Source of the DNA: a virus | Strand: one strand, 5' to 3' | IMG/VR virus record: IMGVR_UViG_3300009060_000001 | Span: 1-64,000 of that record | DNA length: 64,000 nucleotides | Part shown: one piece after another, positions 63,608 to 64,000 of the stretch | How the letters are laid out: every line of letters begins with the position of its first letter | Position numbering within the stretch: the stretch's first letter is position 1 | The notes under the pieces: model-generated | Told to the model about the DNA's origin: nothing | Databases searched by the model: none | The model's input: the letters and a program-made list of their open reading frames with translations, nothing else | Position numbers and translations under genes: made by a program

Positions 63608-64000
63608 ATGGCTGAAAAACAAAACATAAAGAAAGTTCACGACCGTATAGCAAGCCAATTTGGCCAGGGGAAAAGCAAGCTGCTGGCTTTTATGTATCAA
63701 TGGGCCGAGCAATCGGTAGGCGGAAGCCCTACGTGTGTTTACCCGGTGTTCCCCAACGATCCACGCGCCGGAAGCTTTGAACTGGCCATCGTCAATAAAC
63801 ACATGGCCGGTGTCGCGCGATCCGGGATCTACATAAGCCATCAATATAGCCGACATAATGATGCAGTAGCATTGGTTAACCGAATGAACAGAGTAATCTT
63901 CGGGATTTCCCATATCCAAACAACCATCATCGTTGAAGCTAACAAAGAGAACCAACAAGAAAAGGATGAAATCCTATTCAATAAAGCTATGGCCAAATTT
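63608..64000 (+). CDS. Partial gene at right edge
   Basis: 131 codons visible, open at the window end, beginning MAEKQNIKKVHDRIASQFGQ. Includes FELAIVNKHMAGVARSGIYI and VALVNRMNRVIFGIS. Mixed alpha/beta; not recognised. It follows the preceding gene with a 36-base gap and continues the same operon. Confidence 0.55.
   Translation, partial: MAEKQNIKKVHDRIASQFGQGKSKLLAFMYQWAEQSVGGSPTCVYPVFPNDPRAGSFELAIVNKHMAGVARSGIYISHQYSRHNDAVALVNRMNRVIFGISHIQTTIIVEANKENQQEKDEILFNKAMAKF

Overview
The window looks like most of the genome of a short-tailed (podovirus-like) tailed phage. It has no ribosomal or housekeeping genes. It does carry both terminase subunits, portal, scaffold, an N4-gp56-type capsid protein, tail adaptors, a nozzle-like protein, a three-protein ejection set that includes a 3694-residue giant, and a holin/spanin-like lysis cassette. 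Base composition is moderate. Families such as DUF5675, DUF2341 with fibronectin III repeats, DUF6527 and propeller-type tail proteins suggest a host in or near the Bacteroidota/Balneolota, but that is only inference. Promoters that can be read are of sigma-70 type (TTGATT/TTGACT, 17 bases, TATATA/TATAAT). No DNA or RNA polymerase gene is visible, so replication and transcription probably use host enzymes.

Layout. 1-9788 (minus): replication and recombination genes, including a J-domain-like protein, DnaB helicase, a lambda-O-like initiator with five palindromic iterons inside its gene, ASCH and Gp37/Gp68 proteins, a proteasome-like protein and a Rad52-family annealing protein. 9857-14304 (plus): mostly unknown small genes, one with an RNA polymerase alpha-CTD-like domain. 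14436-36815 (minus): lysis genes, giant ejection protein, two smaller internal proteins, nozzle, adaptor, capsid. 37127-37855: a lone plus-strand gene between capsid and scaffold with its own palindrome-rich promoter. 37937-51445 (minus): scaffold, portal, adaptors, fibre and propeller proteins, patatin, TerL. 51592-53742 (minus): tRNA-Gln, an abnormal tRNA-like gene, a minimal tyrosine recombinase, a candidate structured RNA and tRNA-fMet, separated by strong terminators. 54056-54718: TerS, about 2.6 kb from TerL. 55493-64000 (plus): a second minimal recombinase, then a long series of small accessory genes with a methyltransferase-like and a PAPS-reductase-like protein.

The most distinctive signals are these. 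(1) A 10-base sequence TTAGGTGCTA is fixed at the start codons of seven plus-strand genes, three of them behind near-identical promoter cassettes. (2) A lambda-style origin sits inside the initiator gene, with its iterons conserved across two different reading frames. (3) The tRNA-like gene has an anticodon arm about 17 bases too long. (4) A roughly 105-base multibranch RNA fold lies between tRNA-fMet and a terminator. (5) Sliding-clamp-like peptides (QTNLF, QSNLF, QLSFF and similar) recur in six proteins, and SSB-like acidic tails end both the helicase and the annealing protein.

Several genes too short for ordinary ORF calling are added: 7359-7442, 10985-11038, 11038-11109, 43510-43656, 47309-47407 and 57807-57971. 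Family assignments are from reading the sequence alone; no search was run.
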